Positions 1 to 9,471 of a DNA stretch of 64,000 nt are shown here, piece by piece. Position 1 is the first letter of the stretch; the number at the start of each line of letters is the position of its first letter. Under the pieces are notes generated by a model that worked only from the letters and a program-made list of their open reading frames with translations, was not told the DNA's origin and searched no databases. A program made the position numbers and the translations under genes. Source of the stretch: Trichomonas vaginalis G3 (Eukaryota > Parabasalia > Trichomonadida > Trichomonadidae); NCBI RefSeq assembly GCF_026262505.1, contig NC_067206.1, forward strand, positions 10,745,507-10,809,506, given 5' to 3'.

Positions 1-193
1 AAATGAACTTCATTCTACGAAAGCCAATAGCTTTTGTGACAGATGGGTCTCTTAGCCATCTTAATGGGTAGTCAAAACGATAGCCTTCATGCTTTACGGT
101 CTCTGTCTCAAACTTTTGACCGACATTAGTAAAAAGTTCATCTAATGGTTTAGTTGTAGCAACTCTTGAATTTTCTTTTTCTATTGGAAGCAT
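1..193 (-). CDS. Polinton terminal-gene protein, partial
   Basis: Runs off the left edge; only about 64 N-terminal residues are visible, starting MLPIEKENSRVATT. Not recognised. A short stretch (DYPLRWLRDPSVTKAIGFRR) resembles the 34,403-34,606 gene at the left end of Polinton B (YKLPRDFIEYPASKALEIRK), so both elements keep the same small gene closest to one terminus. It is divergent from the fibre gene with an 18-base gap. The start is the ATG beside that shared promoter. Confidence 0.6.
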   Translation of the reverse strand, partial: MLPIEKENSRVATTKPLDELFTNVGQKFETETVKHEGYRFDYPLRWLRDPSVTKAIGFRRMKFI

Positions 194-211
194 ATTTTAT
201 CTAGAATAAAA
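194..211. promoter_or_regulatory. 18-bp bidirectional core promoter
   Basis: The only sequence between two divergent start codons is ATTTTATCTAGAATAAAA, a near-palindrome, so each gene sees almost the same bases. The same length and shape recur at 14,532-14,549, 34,607-34,624 and 49,189-49,207. The promoter role is inferred from position. Confidence 0.55.
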
Positions 212-1719
212 ATGTCGAAAGATATTGCTTCCATAAGAGAAATACAACACAACCGACAACTCATTATGCAAGCTCTAAATAAGAACACAACAAACTTTTC
301 AAACTATTCTAAGATATCTGAGTCATTGAAAGAAGGAAACTTAAAACTGACATTAAACCCAATGACAGATGAGTTTCTGTTTCAAGACAATAAGAACCAT
401 ACTGTCTGTATAAATCCAACAAAAGGAACTTTAAACGAGAAACCTATAAATGAACTTCTTTTGAAAGCAGATGTTGACAACAAAGCTGACAAAGAATATG
501 TAGACGATGCAATAGCAAAAGAAGAAGAAAGAGCTAACAATGCTTATGCAACAAAAGAACATACTCATCCTCAACTAGCAGACAAAACATATGTTGACAA
601 TAAAATGTCAAGTGAAGTGACAAGAGCTGAAAACGAATATTCTAAAAAGACTCATATACATTCTATATCTGATATTACAAACTTAAACGTTAGCCTTGAA
701 GAGAAGGTAGATAAGGGACTTATGGCTAGTGTGTTAGTGAAGAAGGCGGATAAGGAATATGTGGATGAAAAAGATAATGAAATTATAGAAAGGGTTGAAT
801 GGTATCATGAATGGACATCGAAGATTTTTAAAACTAAAGCTGATACAGGATGGGTTTCAGGATGTTTAGACCTTAAAGCAGATAAAACTTATGTTAACGA
901 TGAGTTAGAGAAGAAAGCAAATAAGACTCATACACATAACATCTCTGACGTAAATGAACTTCAAGAAAAGTTAGATGACAAAGCTGACAAAGAAACTGTA
1001 GATATGTTGGCACAAACGGTTTCAAGTCATACCAGAGGTTTAATGGAAGATGGACAACAGTTGAAAGAGCTTGAGAAAGGTGTTACAGAGTTAAGGAATA
1101 CAAAAGCAGACTCGAAATGGATAGCTGGATATGTAGATGCAACAAAAGAATATATTTTCGCATGGACAGAAGGAACATACCCACAAAAATATCATACACA
1201 TAACATTTCTGACGTAAATGAACTTCAAGAAAAGTTATATGACATTATGCATCTAAGACAGGAACTCAATGTGCTTAAACAAAATTTGCCGAATCTTATT
1301 TACCCGGTTGGCTCATTATATGTTTCAATGAACTCTACCAGACCAGAAGTAGTACTTGGTTTTGGAACTTGGACTCAAATAGTCGACAGGTTTTTGTATT
1401 GTGCAAACTCTTCAAAGGAAACAGGTGGAAGTAAACGATTTCAGGTGAAAATCTACCTGCACATAGTCACTACATAGATTTAAGTACATCTGAAGCAGGT
1501 TGGCATAAGCATAGATATTGGGATTGGACAGAATAAGACAAAAAGGTAAAGGATATGATGTTAAAGAGGACGTTAAGTTTGCTATAAATGTTACTGGAGT
1601 AACACTGAGGGAGAGGAAACCATACACATCGCGTTACAGGATATACGCAAACAACGGGACAAAGTAAAGAATACATGCCACCTTACATGACAGTTTACGC
1701 ATGGTATAGAAATGCTTAG
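212..1719 (+). pseudogene. phage-like tail-fibre/collar protein, broken Polinton part
   Basis: The long first part is a fibre-like repeat region with recurring KADKxYVD and HTHNISDVNELQEKL segments, about 70 residues apart. It ends in a domain beginning YPVGSLYVSMNS with LGFGTWTQIVDRFLYC, the pattern of the tail-collar and gp10-type baseplate domains of bacteriophages. The related gene in Polinton B (46,573-47,412) carries the same domain. The recognisable match runs to about 1,719; a few breaks are present. Likely role (inference): virion spike or fibre for host attachment. Confidence 0.75.
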
Positions 1720-1734
1720 TCGTCATTTTCAATT

Positions 1735-2665
1735 CTTTAGCATATTCGTCAGAGTTGTCTTATATTTGTTAGGAACTGTCTTTGAAAGTATACACCTTGA
1801 ACTTTGACAAGTTTGAAACAGGTCTGGCAATAGTAGTTTTATCTTCTGCTTGCAGTGTGTACATTTTGCCATGTTTGCCTAAAACTTCATAATATTCTCT
1901 TGTATATTTTCTCCTATTTTACGAACACGAATGTGAGTACCTGTCGGGTTCCCATTGTTGTCATAGTCAATAGTATTTTCATATGGGTCGCGTTTAGGTA
2001 TTTCTATTTTTACTTTGTCACCTTTCTGAAGTTTTGAAGCCCAGCATTCTTTCTTGTTTGTCTCTTTTGACTAAATTATTAAATATATAGTCTTTCTCTA
2101 AGTCAGGGTTGTTTTTCATTTCTTGGGAGTGGTTTCCCAAACCTTTTTGTTTACGGTTATTGTAAATATTTAAAACTTGTCTCATCTTTGCCATGGGAAA
2201 TGTCTATACTTGTCGTCATATGACATTTCATTTGCTTCACCACCTTGTGGTTGGTTTAAGTCTCTTAACATTTTTATACAACCGTCAATGACACCAAGAG
2301 CAGAATGGTTTGGTCGACAATGAAATATTGGTTTACATTTTTGAACGCAGATAGTTTTTAATATCATCTGATTTGAAAGAACTTTCACAGTCAGATGTCA
2401 GTTTTGTTGGATGGTATTTGTCAACGAATATTGTCAAAGCAGTTTTCACATCTAAAATATTTTTGGACCATAATGGTATGGCTTCACAGTATCTTGTGTT
2501 TTGACCAACAAATATTAACCAGTATGGTGGTCCATCTTCTCTATACCTCGGAATGTTTTCCAAGATATCCATAAACCAAGCATTTGGTGTTGAACTAAAG
2601 ATTTTTATCATGAGTGCTTTCTTTGTCGCTTTAGAAACATAGGGGTCCTTGTTTGGATTCGTCAT
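1735..2665 (-). pseudogene. Polinton integrase (rve fold), broken
   Basis: Translations contain the RNase-H-like integrase landmarks WFMDILE, LTSDCESSF and NHSALGVIDG, in the order and spacing seen in the fuller integrase of Polinton B (39,805-40,638). A basic C-terminal part (GDKVKIEIPKRDP) matches the B protein's GQKVQVIVEPRTW segment. Integrases of this family insert Polinton DNA and make 6-bp target duplications. The copy has a few breaks. Transcribed toward the fibre gene, tail to tail. Confidence 0.8.
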
Positions 2666-2682
2666 TTTTTATCCTATAAGAA

Positions 2683-3081
2683 ATGGTTATTTGGCGCATT
2701 AGCAGGAGTCGCATCTAGATTTTTGCCGCGCAGTGGGAACAATAGCTAGAGGTGTATTTGGTTGGAAGGAAGATTTTGAGTACATTAGGTATACTTAAAG
2801 AGAAAGCACAACCTATTATACAAACTGTACAGAAAGGTTGGGATGAGCACGAGATGCAACAAATCTTATTCCAAATCCTGAAACAAGAGGAAAAGTTCAA
2901 GGATGGATGGACAATGTAGGAAGACAAGCAGGAAACTATTTATAACAAAGCAAATGACTACTATAACCAAGCAGGACACTATATGGACCAAGGTGAAAGA
3001 TTCTTTAACAGAGGATATAACCATGCACAACAATGGGTAAACAATAACCAACCTCAACCGCCTCAAACGTGGGGAATGTAA
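2683..3081 (+). pseudogene. small Polinton protein, degraded
   Basis: Coding signal is visible but broken. An early Gly/Ala-rich stretch (LFGALAGVASRFLPR) is followed by a Tyr/Asn/Gln-rich tail ending PQTWGM. Position next to the integrase and the hydrophobic start recall the 35,535 gene of Polinton B (MGFGDYVKAGWGMAKNNPG), but similarity is weak. Function unknown; a capsid-associated or membrane-active peptide is only a guess. Confidence 0.4.
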
Positions 3082-3100
3082 AGTTTTTTACTGAGATGAA

Positions 3101-3253
3101 ATGAACAATACAGCATTGAGACAAATGGGTTCAAGATGGATTTGTCGGCTTCCAGCAGTTACACCACGTGTTTGTCAAGTTCTTCCTATACCTCAGGAAG
3201 TTTTAGACCGACTTAAAAAACCTAAACAACCAGTTGAAAACAAACCAAACTAA
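3101..3253 (+). CDS. 50-residue basic proline-containing protein
   Basis: Starts MNNTALRQMGSRWICRL and ends PKQPVENKPN, a complete short frame. The ATG at 3,095 is followed at once by a stop, so 3,101 is the usable start. The upstream TTTTTTACTGAGATGA is repeated before the next gene (near 3,270), which supports both as separate transcription units. Unknown function; it lies among late-type Polinton genes. Confidence 0.5.
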   Translation: MNNTALRQMGSRWICRLPAVTPRVCQVLPIPQEVLDRLKKPKQPVENKPN

Positions 3254-3272
3254 AATTTTTACTGAGATGAAA

Positions 3273-3565
3273 TGACGAAGAAGTTGAAACGGTAGATTTG
3301 ACACCACAAACAAAAAGTTCAGAACCATTGTCAAAACCTGTCAAAAAACTTACAGATGAAGAGAAAAATTCAATAATAGAAAGTGCCAGGTCTGGAAATA
3401 CAAACCCTAACTATAAAGTCACTTTTCAAAAATGGAACGGCTAGTATCTCAAAAAAAAACAGACTCTCACAAATAAAAATATTGAAGTCTGAAGGAGCTT
3501 TCGAGACAACAGATGGAAAAGTTTACTTCACTGACCAACAGTTCATTATAGAACATCTCAATTGA
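3273..3565 (+). pseudogene. small Polinton protein, broken
   Basis: Preceded by the same TTTTTACTGAGATGA leader as the previous gene. Residues such as KLTDEEKNSIIESARSG resemble LSPSEKQSIILNEAKG in the 53,990-54,439 gene of Polinton B, and the downstream part ends TDQQFIIEHLN. It may therefore be the A member of the small family seen twice in B (39,389 and 53,990). One or two breaks. Function unknown. Confidence 0.45.
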
Positions 3566-3629
3566 CTTAGAGTCGAAATATTCTAAACTTTACAACAAAC
3601 ACAAAAAGTTGAAAGGAAAACAAAAACAA

Positions 3630-3854
3630 ATGGCATATGATATTTATGAAGATGTTGACGACACAACTGTTCCTGCAGGTGGGGTAAAGTCAGAGGAACC
3701 GAAAAGTGACGAAAAACCGATAGAAGAAGAAAAACCAAAAACTGAAGATAAACCAAAACCAAAGTTTAGTTTCCAAACTAAACCAAGTCAACCTTCATTA
3801 GCTGGTATGGGTTGGCGTCAAAGACTTATGGCAGCAGGCGGTTATGTTAAGTAA
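3630..3854 (+). CDS. 74-residue acidic/lysine-rich protein
   Basis: Begins MAYDIYEDVDDTTVPAGG, then a Glu/Lys/Pro-rich segment of EEKPK-type repeats, and ends with a compact GMGWRQRLMAAGGYVK motif. The ATG at 3,630 is chosen because the longer frame has no ATG. Ends in TAA followed by AAG and a T-rich spacer. Unrecognised; the disordered middle and short Gly-rich tail suggest a small structural or scaffold peptide (inference). Confidence 0.5.
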   Translation: MAYDIYEDVDDTTVPAGGVKSEEPKSDEKPIEEEKPKTEDKPKPKFSFQTKPSQPSLAGMGWRQRLMAAGGYVK

Positions 3855-3887
3855 AGAAAAAAATATATTTTTTTTATTTTTATAAAA

Positions 3888-6040
3888 ATGCCCCCATATA
3901 GAATGGATAGAAAGTCTGCTAGAATAAAAGCAGAGTTACAAAGATATGGTTGGAGAGTTTCGAAGAATTTTAAATATAGGAAGGGAAGACCCATAAAAGT
4001 CTATGACAAATTGTCTGGTCTTCGCTACGAAATGGATTTGGAAACAGCACGTGCCAATTATCCAAACAGACTAGAGAGGTTAGAAGAAGAACGTCTTATG
4101 GACATGCCTTTCGATGTTAGTGAACCTCAAGTTGAAGGACACGACGGCTTTGCCAGATTCTACTGGAAACATGACGAACAATTGCATCCTTGAGAAGGAA
4201 AAAAGGAAAAGGTGAAGACGCACATGCTCCCATGGAAAGAACAAGATATGCATATGAAAAGTATCGTGAAGTTAGAAGTCAAATTACATCTGGTCGAACC
4301 TTTACAGTAAACTTTGACGAAGGAAAGAACAAAGAAGGCTTCATGGGAGTACTTGCTGCAATTCAAGACGGAAATAAGAAAGGACACAATCTCAGATTGA
4401 CCATAACAGATTTGGATGGTCACATTTACTATGCACATGGCAATGAACAAACAGCCGCAAAACTTCTTGACGCTTTCAAGACTACAAAGAGAGAACAAAT
4501 GGTTGACTCCGACTCAGACATTTTGAATGCAATTGAAGGAATTGCAAGTGTCAAGTTCGAATGGTACCAACCTAACCCTCAAGTAGTCAGACAACATGCT
4601 GGATACTTCCCGTTCATAAATAAGTCTGACATTGACTTGACAAGGTATGGAATTTACAATTCAATTGAAACAATTGTCAACGAACCTTGCATTCTTACAT
4701 GTCTCAGGAACTCTGGTCTTGTTACAGATGAGAAGATGAAGTATCTTGAGTCATGTGTGAAGACAAGGTACATTCTCAGAGGTCAATTGGCAAAAATTGC
4801 ACCGTTGGCAAATGTCAATATCCGAGTCAACATACCTACAGCTAAAGGTTCTTCACATGACGACTATGTTGTTGAGTTCAATTTACCATGGTTGAAGATT
4901 GTAATTGTCCACAACCACTTCATGTTGAACGAAAGTCTTACAAACCCATTGTTCGGAAAAGGCAAGTGCAACATTGTCAGAGCTGTAAACATTCTTTTCG
5001 AGAAAGGTTTGTTGGAACCAATTCCAGATGACAAGCTGACAGAAACTTTTGTACCAAAAGACGAAACAAACTTTTCATTGTTAGCAAGACCAAAAGTTGT
5101 TCCAGACAAAGTTCTAGTACAAAAGAAGTACACAATTCCACAAGGGGTTGGTATGTTCGGATACCAACCTGAACCAGAAGAACTTCCAATGAGGTTGCAA
5201 GAACTTCAAGATGCTATAAATAAACTTCCATTGAGACATCCAATTGACGTCAAATTGTATTGGAGAGCATCTGAGTTAGGTCAGAAGGTTTTATATGAAA
5301 CAGGTTGCTTCGACGACGTTTATGAGATAACAGGAGAAGTTTCTCAGAAGATAAGAGACTCACTTGAATTTCCACAAACTGGACCAATTGGTTGCGACAA
5401 GTTCGACTCAGATGAAAAGATATACTATGTCGACCTTAACGCTGCATACATGAGGTTTGTCCAATATATTCCGACTGGAATTCCAAACGAAGATGGTGAG
5501 TTCCCGGGAAGGAACTATACAGTTGGAAAAGTCATACAACAACTGTATGATATTAGGAAAGCTTCAAACCCCAAACTTGCAATGACACTCAAATTGCTTA
5601 TGAATTCGACATGGGGATATTCCATTAAGAAACCTCAAGAGATGAAGAGTAAACATTATGAGAAGGTCGACAACTTTGTTGAAAGGTTTTCTCCTTTTGT
5701 TTTGAAGTACGAATTCACTCAAGGTCAAAGTGGCTTAGTAACCACATTAAAACCTATTGTCGAACATTGGTCTTACCCTCAGTTCGCAAAGGCAGTCCTT
5801 GACAACTACAACAAATTCTTCTCGGAAGTCAAATCGAAAGTCAAGGTTTACTATGAGAACATTGACGCACTCATGACGAACGAAGAAGGATACAACAAAC
5901 TCATTGAAATGGGTTTAGTCGGTGAAAAGATGGGTCGATTCAAATTGGACAAAATTTTCACCGAAGTTCATGTCCTCTCCAAGCGTAAGTACTGGGGCAT
6001 ACTTGAAGACGGCACAGAAATAAAACATTGCATGAAATAA
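3888..6040 (+). pseudogene. protein-primed family B DNA polymerase, broken
   Basis: N-terminal basic region (MPPYRMDRKSARIKAELQ) followed by a long frame with polymerase landmarks: VDLNAAYM near 5,430 (motif A), LLMNSTWGYS near 5,600 (motif B, KxxxNSxYG type) and YYENIDALM near 5,850 (motif C position). The match to Polinton B's polymerase (50,690-53,712) places it in the protein-primed group that replicates linear elements from a terminal protein. The whole is shorter than the family norm and is broken. The stop overlaps a TAAA-type polyadenylation signal. Confidence 0.85.
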
Positions 6041-6214
6041 AAAATTTTTATATTCCTTCCTAGCTAATTTCCGTTTAATTTCATGGTCGCCCTCGGAGTC
6101 TTTGAATCGGACAGGTCGAGTTACACCATTCTTGGTCTCAAACTCATATATAACCTGTTTGTCTGTATTTTCGTCGACTATGGCACGAGACACGAACATT
6201 GACCAAACGGACAA
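6041..6214 (-). pseudogene. possible small gene or remnant, unknown
   Basis: The N-terminal part (MSVWSMFVSRAIVDEN, then FETKNGVTRPVRF) has a coding look, and a start codon lies beside the divergent 6,218 gene. Without a natural end it would run antisense into the polymerase 3' end, so only the first part is believable. Not recognised in Polinton B. Confidence 0.25.
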
Positions 6215-6217
6215 AAA

Positions 6218-6493
6218 GTGTCATTTCGGATGGTCAAGCAGCCAATCGCATTCGAGCACTTCGAAGAAGCCTTACGTTCCAAGGGAGAGGGTGTCTGGTG
6301 CAAGGCAGAGGTCATGAAACTCTACGAGCAGTACATCCTCAATGCCTGGGAGGACAAATCGTCCTTGGATTGGCAATTCTACCAACTCCTCTGGGACGAC
6401 CTCCTACGCAACTGGGATAACGAAAGAGTCCAATTCAAAGGTCGGGAACTAATTTTGCAAATTACCATTAATTTAACATACTTATCCAAATAA
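6218..6493 (+). CDS. 91-residue helical protein, unknown
   Basis: Complete frame rich in Trp, Glu and Leu (KAEVMKLYEQYILNAWED, WQFYQLLWDDLLRNW), predicted mostly helical. A weak resemblance to the 45,583 gene of Polinton B (HEEVIQIFDQCV, MKIYLLQWRDERTD) suggests a common small protein. It sits between the polymerase and the HNH gene and converges on the latter. Function unknown. Confidence 0.45.
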   Translation: MSFRMVKQPIAFEHFEEALRSKGEGVWCKAEVMKLYEQYILNAWEDKSSLDWQFYQLLWDDLLRNWDNERVQFKGRELILQITINLTYLSK

Positions 6494-6542
6494 ACGCCTA
6501 AATTTACTTGGGGTTTCCCCCTAAAATAAAATTTTTTTACTC

Positions 6543-7232
6543 TTAGAACCACTCGAGGTTCTCCTTACGGTTGTTGAGCTTGTCACCGTCAATGTGTCTG
6601 ACCTTCGTCTTCTTGCCTGGATTTGGAACCCATTGAATTGCGACAAGCTTGCCCATGGAAATTGAACCGCGATTCCGAAGGTTAAGGTTCAAGTGTCCCA
6701 AGTTGTTGAGGACTGGGGTAAGAACCTTGCCTGTCTCCTTGTTGCGGATTTGGTATGGGTAGGGTTGTGAAATTTCGTAACCGTCATCGGCAACAAGGGT
6801 TGCCCATGTAGCGGCTTCAGGAACTTCTTCTTCTTCCTCTTCTTCCTCTTCTTCCTCTTCTTTGATAATACCTTCGGCAATTCTGTGTTCACGAATTACG
6901 GTGTTGGAGGTTCTGTCCTTTCCGAGTGCCGCCCAGATGGTGTCAATCTCTTCGAAGAAACGGTAGATGAGTCGGGCAAGGTTTTGGTTCTCTATGTTGT
7001 ATTGGCGCAAGGTTTCCGCGAAATCGTTCAGGACTTTCTTATTGGAAGCTTGGTTCGTGAGGACTTCGACTTTGAGATTGGTTATCTCTTCCATAAGACT
7101 ACTTTGGAGAGTCTGAATGGTGTTTGACAGATGAGCGTTCAATTGGGCAATTTGAATTTGAACTGGGCGCTTGTCTGTCAACCTTGAAAGGACATCTGCC
7201 ATTGAGTTTGGCTTCGGTGCTTGTTCGGACAT
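6543..7232 (-). CDS. coiled-coil protein with NUMOD4/HNH-type C-terminal domain
   Basis: 229 residues. Positions 25-120 are helical with coiled-coil heptads, and about 125-138 is a run of glutamates. From about 150 the protein follows the HNH homing-endonuclease pattern: YEISQPYPYQIRN, GHLNLNL, GKLVAIQWVPNPGKK and VRHIDGDKLNNRKENLEW. The last motif is the conserved HNH core with Asn-Asn and Asn-Leu-Glu-Trp. It could be an endonuclease acting on rival DNA or an integrated homing-type domain recruited for packaging. No equivalent is seen in Polinton B, where the corresponding side of the syntenic block carries a DNA methyltransferase. The frame is open throughout. Confidence 0.8.
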   Translation of the reverse strand: MSEQAPKPNSMADVLSRLTDKRPVQIQIAQLNAHLSNTIQTLQSSLMEEITNLKVEVLTNQASNKKVLNDFAETLRQYNIENQNLARLIYRFFEEIDTIWAALGKDRTSNTVIREHRIAEGIIKEEEEEEEEEEEEVPEAATWATLVADDGYEISQPYPYQIRNKETGKVLTPVLNNLGHLNLNLRNRGSISMGKLVAIQWVPNPGKKTKVRHIDGDKLNNRKENLEWF

Positions 7233-7264
7233 CGAAAAAATGAAGTGGTTTGAGAATGACGGTT

Positions 7265-7849
7265 TTACTTCAAAAAGCTTGTTATGACAGTTATGTCATA
7301 CAACAAGTTTAAAATAATATCTTGTTCTTCTTCTGAACGTTTGTTGTCTCTTCCGATAAAAGTTTGGAACATGAGAACCAAAAAACGTTTTTTGAGATTG
7401 TGGAAGAGTTCAGGCAAACGTTCATATTCCGGATATGTTGGGAGCAGTTCGAAACATCTGAGCTGACTTTCGGACAAAATTGGGACAATGTCAACAAATT
7501 CATCTTTGGTCGGACTGCTTGAAGGTAAGTCCCTTACATGTAAGTAGCTCTGGTAAAGTCTTCTCATTTCTGCTAACTTTTGGAGTATAGCTTCGTAGTT
7601 TAGAAGTTTTAATTTTAAATGTCTTATTCCACTCTTGACATCTAAACGGTAACTATCCATGAGGTCAAGAGTAGCTTTGGTAGCTTTAAGTGGAGCTATC
7701 TGTTCCGTGACTTCTGCAATTTTGGTTGCAATTGTGATTTGAGCTCCTTCAAGTTCGCCGTCTATGTCGTTCTCAACGTCTTCAACTATGGCTTGAAACT
7801 CTTCATCGGTCCATTGAGATTGGTATGGGACGAATTTAACTTGCTTCAT
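7265..7849 (-). CDS. 194-residue coiled-coil Polinton protein
   Basis: N-terminal acidic segment (WTDEEFQAIVEDVENDIDG), a helical centre, then YLHVRDLPSSS and LLPTYPEYERLPELF. The same three blocks occur in order in Polinton B at 43,412-43,982 (YLHVRDLPSYS, MLPTYPEYDNLPQLF), so the gene is conserved between diverged elements. It is the first gene of a syntenic block ending at 9,236. Function unknown; a conserved helical protein of this sort could be a scaffold or DNA-binding virion component. Confidence 0.7.
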   Translation of the reverse strand: MKQVKFVPYQSQWTDEEFQAIVEDVENDIDGELEGAQITIATKIAEVTEQIAPLKATKATLDLMDSYRLDVKSGIRHLKLKLLNYEAILQKLAEMRRLYQSYLHVRDLPSSSPTKDEFVDIVPILSESQLRCFELLPTYPEYERLPELFHNLKKRFLVLMFQTFIGRDNKRSEEEQDIILNLLYDITVITSFLK

Positions 7850-7892
7850 TCAAAAAATGAAAAAAACATATTTTTACTCTAAACGTTAAGGT

Positions 7893-8262
7893 TTACTGAA
7901 CTGGTTGGATGTCGCCTTCACAGGTTATGTAGAACGGCTGACCCGAGAAGTGAAGGAGAGACTGAATTGCAATTTCATATGGGTGGGGGTTCTCCTTGTT
8001 TGGTATTTTTATCCAAGGACGTTTGTTTAGGAACTTAACAAGAGCTTCTCTTTTGGCGTCTTTATGCCATCGTAGGCTGTCCGTCTGGTATTTGAATTGG
8101 AATTCCAGTCGAAGTCTCGAGCTGAAGTGTAGACTTTCCAGAAATAGTGGTGAACTTGACCTTGGGCTTCATTACCCTGCGCAAGTAGTCTTTTACGCGG
8201 TCGTTAATTTCAATTAGGTAAATTGCCTCGTCAAATCCTTCTGGCATTCCGAGTCCTTCCAT
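7893..8262 (-). pseudogene. conserved small Polinton protein, broken
   Basis: Starts MEGLGMPEGFDEAIYLIEIN; a later part contains AKREALVKFLNKRPWIKI. Polinton B's 44,038-44,409 gene aligns (ICLIELNEVVSAYLL, SKRESLAAFLRKHPWVDV). The start codon lies directly at the edge of a palindromic repeat array, exactly as in B. Function unknown. At least one break. Confidence 0.6.
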
Positions 8263-8505
8263 CCGACAGGAAAATATTTTCCCGACAACTGGAAAAAATT
8301 TTCCGGACAAAGGGAAAAATTTTTCCTTCCGACAGGAAGAACTCTTCCAGTTGTCCGTCCGTAAACCATTCAAATTTTCGAAAATTGAGAACTTTTTGGT
8401 CGAACTTCAGAAAAAGTTTTTCCTTCCAACAGAAAAAGTTCTTCCTTCCGACAGGAAAAGTTCTTCCTTCCGACAGGAAAAATTTTTCCTTCCGACAGGA
8501 CACAA
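8263..8505. repeat. array of TTCC-GACA-GGAA palindromes in a divergent gap
   Basis: Short palindromes with stem TTCC/GGAA around a 4-base loop recur about eight times, often within a larger AAAATTTTTCC...GGAAAAATTTTT context, with slightly varied spacing (about 20-25 bases). The array fills the space between two divergent genes. The same gap in Polinton B (44,410-44,775) holds an array of CTTT-TGT-AAAG palindromes of unrelated sequence. Could be an origin, a packaging or recombination site, or a regulatory iteron block. Confidence 0.75.
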
Positions 8506-8510
8506 ACGGA

Positions 8511-9094
8511 TGACTGACGTCCCACCAACCGAGTCCATTCCCAAACCAGAAGAACCGAAAGCTGCAAAACCACAACAGTCTCCTCAGCAACCTCAGTTCC
8601 AGCAAGTACCTCCGAATTACTACCAATTTCCACCTCAAGGTTACTACCCACCACAAGGCTTCCCGAACTACCCTCCTCAGCCTATGCCTTACTTCCCCAA
8701 CCCTTGGTTGTTCCAGCAAGCTCCACCCCAGCAATTCCAATTCCAATCTCAATCGAAGAGAGACCAAGACTTCGAAGAAGGCCTGAACCGCTTACGCAAA
8801 GAGTATGCTACAGCTCCAATGGAAGACGACAGGCTTTCAGTCTCTTCCCTAAGGTCGACCAATTCGACTCGTACCACAGATTCGGTTCGTGACCGTGAAG
8901 ACTACCTCAAGCAGTCTGAGAGACTCTTCATCCTACAATCATTTACAGTTGGAGCTCTCAAGAACATGCGCAATTACGAAGGTCAGACACCAGCTGGAGA
9001 CCGCAAAACAGACGTACTCGCAAGAGCCGTCCAACTGGTCAAGACAAAGACTGAGATAGTCGACTTCATTCTTGCAGCTTGCCCATACAAGTAA
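8511..9094 (+). CDS. Pro/Gln-rich protein with conserved C-terminal domain
   Basis: The N-terminal third is low-complexity (PQQPQFQQVPPNYYQFPP and similar), then a charged linker (FEEGLNRLRKEY) and a conserved helical end (QSERLFILQSFTVGALKNMR, TKTEIVDFILAACPYK). Polinton B's 44,788-45,294 gene shares the end (QRLFVLEFFTLSALRSMR, VQLMDFILSAYP). Start at 8,511 rather than upstream because the longer frame reads through the repeat array. Function unknown; conserved position beside the array is notable. Confidence 0.65.
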
Positions 9095-9122
9095 AAAAAT
9101 AAACAATTACGAGTTAAACTTT

Positions 9123-9236
9123 TTATTCTTTCTTTTCTGAGTTGTTTAGAGCTGGTTTCTCTTGTAGGAACCTTTCGTACTCAGGGAAGTAAGCTGCTAA
9201 CATCTGACCAAGTTTTCTCGGTGACTCGGAGCTCAT
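9123..9236 (-). CDS. 37-residue small protein
   Basis: Short complete frame, MSSESPRKLGQMLAAYFPEY onward, ending NNSEKKE. Its end recalls the C terminus of Polinton B's 45,352-45,558 gene (KLGKIQMLLEFF, YEKKE), and it holds the same place, tail to tail with the Pro/Gln-rich gene. Upstream on its strand lies AAAAAGTGACATTTTT, a motif repeated before other genes of both elements. Confidence 0.5.
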   Translation of the reverse strand: MSSESPRKLGQMLAAYFPEYERFLQEKPALNNSEKKE

Positions 9237-9276
9237 AAAAATGTCACTTTTTAAACGTTAAGTTTTTAGTCTTATT

Positions 9277-9471
9277 TTACCCTTTGTTTACCCTTTGTTT
9301 GTCAAGGTAGTATTGGAGTGCAATTTCTCCAAATTCTCTGTGTCGGAGTTCTTCAGCATTTTCCAAGGTGTTCCTGGAGAACTCAAAGAAGTTGTCAAGA
9401 ACATACTGCCATGCTGCCCTTCTGAGTTCGTCGGTATTTTGGAAGTGTTGCACCTTCGAGTCTTCGGACAT
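9277..9471 (-). CDS. 64-residue small acidic/helical protein
   Basis: MSEDSKVQHFQNTDELRR onward, ending LDKQRVNKG. Start chosen at 9,471 because a good initiator-like site (GTGTCATTT) lies just upstream and longer frames lack that context. Divergent from the membrane protein at 9,516. Contains helical segments (FSRNTLENAEELRHREF). Not recognised. Confidence 0.5.
   Translation of the reverse strand: MSEDSKVQHFQNTDELRRAAWQYVLDNFFEFSRNTLENAEELRHREFGEIALQYYLDKQRVNKG

Noticed and set aside
6885-7127. 80-codon plus-strand frame
   Set aside because: Shadow of the HNH gene.
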